Source: Lepisosteus oculatus
Lineage: Eukaryota > Chordata > Actinopteri > Semionotiformes > Lepisosteidae
Assembly (NCBI RefSeq): GCF_040954835.1
Contig: NC_090697.1
Coordinates: 7,638,501-7,702,500, forward strand
Reading direction: 5' to 3'
Length of the DNA: 64,000 bases
Shown one piece after another: positions 62,001 to 64,000 of the stretch. Position numbers and translations under genes: made by a program. Below the pieces are notes generated by a model. The model made no database searches. It worked only from the letters and a program-made list of their open reading frames with translations, and had not been told where the DNA came from. The first letter of the stretch is position 1, and each line of letters starts with the position of its first letter.

Positions 62001-62521
62001 CTTTTCATTAAAAGACCCGCAACCATGATTTATCTACAGAAAGGCACGATTTATTTACAAGTCAAAATGATTAATCAGAATTTCTCAGCAGACATGTATG
62101 AGCCATACAGTGTTCAAAAGTTGGAATAGGCTGAGGGACCTGTTTTTTTTCCACTTTACGTCGGAATATGCTAATTTTTCCAAGCCATATAATGTTTTAT
62201 TTTACTAACAAGTTCTAACAATGGATTAAAGGGTGTCCTAGTTAACCTTTCCAATGTGATTTGTATAAACTGACCCTTTAAATCCGGATTTTCCAGAATC
62301 AAAAATGACAGGTTGGAAGAAACAGAGAAGATCCTTTTCCTGGGAAATCCGGTCTCATTTAAACACAGACCGCAGTCCTGTTACAGTTAAGGCATGTGGT
62401 CCTTCTGGTCTGATTTATCACAAAGCTATTGACAATGAGGACAAACCTGAGTCTGAACTTGCTGCAGTCTCCCAAGCAATTCTTTAACCTGCTTCTGTGT
62501 TTCCCCCAGTTTAGCCTTCAG
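53030..62521 (-). CDS. CASP8AP2: CASP8AP2 (FLASH), partial at the N-terminus, six visible coding exons
   Basis: The exons 62521-62447, 61471-61356, 60888-58253, 57869-55319, 54714-54615 and 53092-53030 join in frame to 1,846 aa (human about 1,982). The first about 80 residues lie beyond the right edge. Seen: an N-terminal coiled coil ([20 protein letters not shown], then [14 protein letters not shown]), a Lys/Glu/Arg/Ser-rich charged region, acidic Ser-rich stretches, the conserved block [29 protein letters not shown], and a C-terminal SANT/Myb-like domain ([17 protein letters not shown] ... [12 protein letters not shown]). Known for FLASH: it is a nuclear protein of the histone locus body that binds LSM11 of U7 snRNP and recruits histone pre-mRNA 3'-end processing factors, binds NPAT through the C-terminus, and is needed for S phase. 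It was first reported as a caspase-8 partner. The coiled-coil part of the LSM11-binding region is visible; the upstream cleavage-complex motif is not. Confidence 0.93.
53093..54614 (-). other. CASP8AP2: CASP8AP2 intron before last exon
   Basis: This 1.5 kb intron is bounded on the - strand by gtaatt and ttcttttctag. It contains a truncated Tc1 element at 53226-53895. Nothing else is recognised. Confidence 0.8.
53226..53895 (+). mobile_element. Tc1-like transposon, 5' part, decayed
   Basis: The left end ggcaccttgcaaaaatattc is a fish Tc1 terminal repeat. Further in, ctgtctctgtaaggtccctt, gaccaaggagcattcaaaac and gaagggtacagatcaggaga correspond to the start of a Tc1-type transposase (DNA-binding region). 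It has stops in all frames and no catalytic part, and it sits antisense inside the CASP8AP2 intron. Confidence 0.7.
54615..54714 (-). CDS. CASP8AP2: CASP8AP2 penultimate coding exon (SANT-like domain)
   Basis: The acceptor gtttcctgcag is followed by one base completing Arg, then [20 protein letters not shown] and [13 protein letters not shown], ending cag|gtaatt. This is the conserved helix region of the FLASH C-terminal SANT/Myb-like domain that contacts NPAT. The exon is 100 nt. Confidence 0.93.
54715..55318 (-). other. CASP8AP2: CASP8AP2 intron between large exon and SANT exon
   Basis: This 604-bp intron is bounded by gtaact and gtttcctgcag on the - strand. No repeat or other feature was recognised. 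Confidence 0.8.
55319..57869 (-). CDS. CASP8AP2: CASP8AP2 second large coding exon
   Basis: The frame opens at acceptor tttgctgaag with (E)[13 protein letters not shown] and ends VVVAWT(R) at ag|gtaact, 2,551 nt. It contains a conserved folded-looking segment ([20 protein letters not shown] to [10 protein letters not shown]), the block [18 protein letters not shown], the repeated [15 protein letters not shown] motifs, [12 protein letters not shown], and a strongly basic Lys/Arg-rich stretch before the SANT-like domain. The final W-T-R spans the splice junction, as in human. A start codon inside the track upstream of 57869 is intronic. Confidence 0.92.
57870..58252 (-). other. CASP8AP2: Small CASP8AP2 intron splitting the large coding region
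   Basis: This 383-bp AT-rich intron lies between SQSK-g|gtatgt and tatttgctgaag|ag. Both flanking frames stay open into it only briefly. Joining g with ag restores one frame (SQSK-E-LSTVPG). Confidence 0.75.
58253..60888 (-). CDS. CASP8AP2: CASP8AP2 first large coding exon
   Basis: After the acceptor gctggttttcag the exon completes Arg and reads [16 protein letters not shown], and it ends [13 protein letters not shown] at g|gtatgt, 2,636 nt. It encodes a highly charged region rich in Arg, Lys, Glu, Asp and Ser (SR- and KE-like patches such as [14 protein letters not shown]), the conserved [18 protein letters not shown] block, a long acidic Ser/Thr/Glu stretch, and the motif [20 protein letters not shown]. 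The region is expected to be largely disordered. Confidence 0.92.
60889..61355 (-). other. CASP8AP2: CASP8AP2 intron
   Basis: This 467-bp AT-rich intron is bounded by gtaagt on the left exon and gctggttttcag on the right. No further feature was seen. Confidence 0.8.
61356..61471 (-). CDS. CASP8AP2: CASP8AP2 coiled-coil exon
   Basis: The exon is 116 nt, beginning [20 protein letters not shown] and ending [11 protein letters not shown](R) at ag|gtaagt. It corresponds to the human segment NFSLINENQSLKKN...RKDEEISNLHQR. The acceptor (tgtcttaaaag) has a weak pyrimidine tract. It is part of the N-terminal coiled coil used for self-association and LSM11 contact. Confidence 0.92.
61472..62446 (-). 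other. CASP8AP2: CASP8AP2 intron
   Basis: This 975-bp AT-rich intron lies between cag|gtttgt and ttaaaag|aac on the - strand. No repeat of the families listed here was recognised. Confidence 0.75.
62447..62521 (-). CDS. CASP8AP2: CASP8AP2 first visible coding exon
   Basis: The exon is 75 nt and encodes [20 protein letters not shown] followed by QVQTQ, phase 0 at both ends. It has acceptor tttcactacag and donor cag|gtttgt. It aligns to human FLASH QMKELMKKFKEIQTQ. Its frame continues from an upstream exon that is not in the window. Confidence 0.85.
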
Positions 62522-64000
62522 CTGTAGTGAAAAGAAAAAAGTTTAAAGTATACACAAAAATCTACAAAGTGAGTAAAAAAAAATTCATTAAGCTCACCAG
62601 TGCCCAGATGTGACCTATAGACACAATAATAAAATTCAAGAGAGCTGAAACTATGCAGAAATATATAACACTGCCACTCCTCACTATACAAAAAGAAATG
62701 CTAAGCTGCTTCAGCACGATATTATGAGGGGCTGTTATATGACTTTACATTAAAATTCATATCCGCTAATTGAACTTCCTGCTACTTCTGAAGTATGAAA
62801 GTGACAACATACACATGGAAAGAAATGTACTTGTGAGTTTGCTCGTATAAAAGCATGCAAGGGGCAGAGGTGGCCAAAACTAGGATGCCCTTAGATGTGT
62901 TCAATGGTTTTCCAACACAGAAGAAAGTCTGTCGTTATCCAGTTTGGTATCGACAGCATAGGATGTAGCCTGGCAGTTTAAGATAGAAAAAAAAGAATGT
63001 CTTTCCAAAATGAGGATGTAACGGCTTTTAAAAGGATTCATCTCAATCAGAGATCAAGATCACCCCCACATTCTTCATTTCAGATCACAGCTCAAGCACA
63101 CAAACATTAATTGACGAGACTAAAGTACTGGTTTGATGCAACTGATGGGAGGAACCCAATAATATCACCCGATTCATCACAATTAAAAACCAAATATGTT
63201 ATGTCCTCCACACGTTTGTATGAGAAATGCAATTGGCGAGCACTGAAATAGCTACCTTGGACTTCAGGTTAGTGTGGACATAGACCCTCATATCACCTAC
63301 ATGGAAAATGACCATTCAGAACGTGTCATTTCAGACCAGGAGGAAATAACCACCAAAGAGCAGACGCCCCACTGCTGATGTCCTGTGAAACACCAGACGT
63401 CCACAAGACAACCGCAGAACTGAAACAACTAACAAATACAATTCCAACATGCAGCATCGTGGGACCTCATACATGACACAATAACACTCTCCCTTTCGTC
63501 GGGGGCCAGAGTCCTGGCGGGGAAGGAGTTAAAGGAGAGAAGGAAGGCTCTAGCACATTTCTGCAAAAAAAATTTAAAATGTACGCAACAGTATCGAGAC
63601 TGGCAGAAAATAAAAATGTCAAAAATATTCTTTAATCTACAAGCTCACTTATTCGCTTATATCAAGTTCCACATTTAAAAGAAAAAAACCACTAACTCGT
63701 GTATCAAAACAAATCGGCTGCACTGACTAAGGTCTGGGGTTAATGAAAGATGCATTTTAAACTGAGAAAAATGTGTATATAAGTCTAACACATCTATAAG
63801 ACCATGGTCTGTTTTTTATGCCGTTTGTGCTGTGTAGGCTTTCTTGGTGTTACATGAACACTGAGAATGGTCTGCCATTCAAGGGCACTCGACTGAATTC
63901 TATTGTGGGTGACTGTCGCTCATTCAGAAAATCCCTCTGACGTGGCAGGGCATCACTTCCATGTCAGGAACCCATGTGCGTGCTGGATGGTGTATAAAAA
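62522..64000 (-). other. CASP8AP2: CASP8AP2 intron, continuing past the window edge
   Basis: This is AT-rich sequence in which I could not find codons for the remaining FLASH N-terminus, such as the LDLYEEIL-type motif. The 5' exons and promoter are therefore expected to the right of position 64000. Confidence 0.6.

Noticed and set aside
1..64000. CRISPR arrays, operons or bacterial mobile systems
   Set aside because: There are no regularly spaced repeats, and the gene structure is clearly eukaryotic.

Overview
The window is vertebrate nuclear DNA: long introns, GT-AG splice sites, and an AT-rich background full of fish-type repeats. These include Tc1/mariner remnants, a 5S rRNA-derived SINE, a tRNA-derived SINE, CR1/L2-like LINE ends and Penelope-like hairpins. 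The repeats point to a ray-finned fish. The closeness of the proteins to their human orthologues, together with the 5S-SINE, would suit a non-teleost lineage such as gar or bowfin, but that placement is inference.

Three protein-coding genes are supported. BACH2 runs on the + strand with four coding exons between 12296 and 36033 (830 aa), followed by a long 3' UTR that probably ends near 40.95 kb. GJA10 (connexin-57/62 type) is on the - strand: one large exon (46581-48089) plus a 12-residue terminal exon (45261-45299), joined by a GC-AG intron, giving 515 aa. CASP8AP2 (FLASH) is on the - strand from 53030 to 62521 in six visible coding exons (1,846 aa), with its N-terminal exons beyond the right edge. 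The order and orientation CASP8AP2 -> GJA10 -> <- BACH2 is, as I recall it, the human 6q15 arrangement, so this is a conserved syntenic block.

Layout: 1-12.3 kb is the non-coding 5' part of BACH2 or its upstream region. 12.3-36.0 kb holds the BACH2 coding exons and introns. 36.0-40.95 kb is BACH2 3' UTR. 40.95-45.26 kb is the convergent intergenic gap. 45.26-48.1 kb is GJA10. 48.1-51.0 kb is a repeat-rich gap between GJA10 and CASP8AP2. 51.0-64 kb is CASP8AP2.

The genes are not an operon or pathway. BACH2 is a BTB-bZIP transcriptional repressor, GJA10 a gap-junction channel subunit, and CASP8AP2 a nuclear histone pre-mRNA processing and S-phase factor. I found no convincing novel multi-gene system. 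The most informative observations are the GC-AG intron with its tiny terminal exon in GJA10, a palindromic Penelope-like repeat with a hammerhead-like core, a short copy of BACH2 exon sequence in the adjacent intron, and a SINE-like repeat interrupted by an inverted copy of itself.
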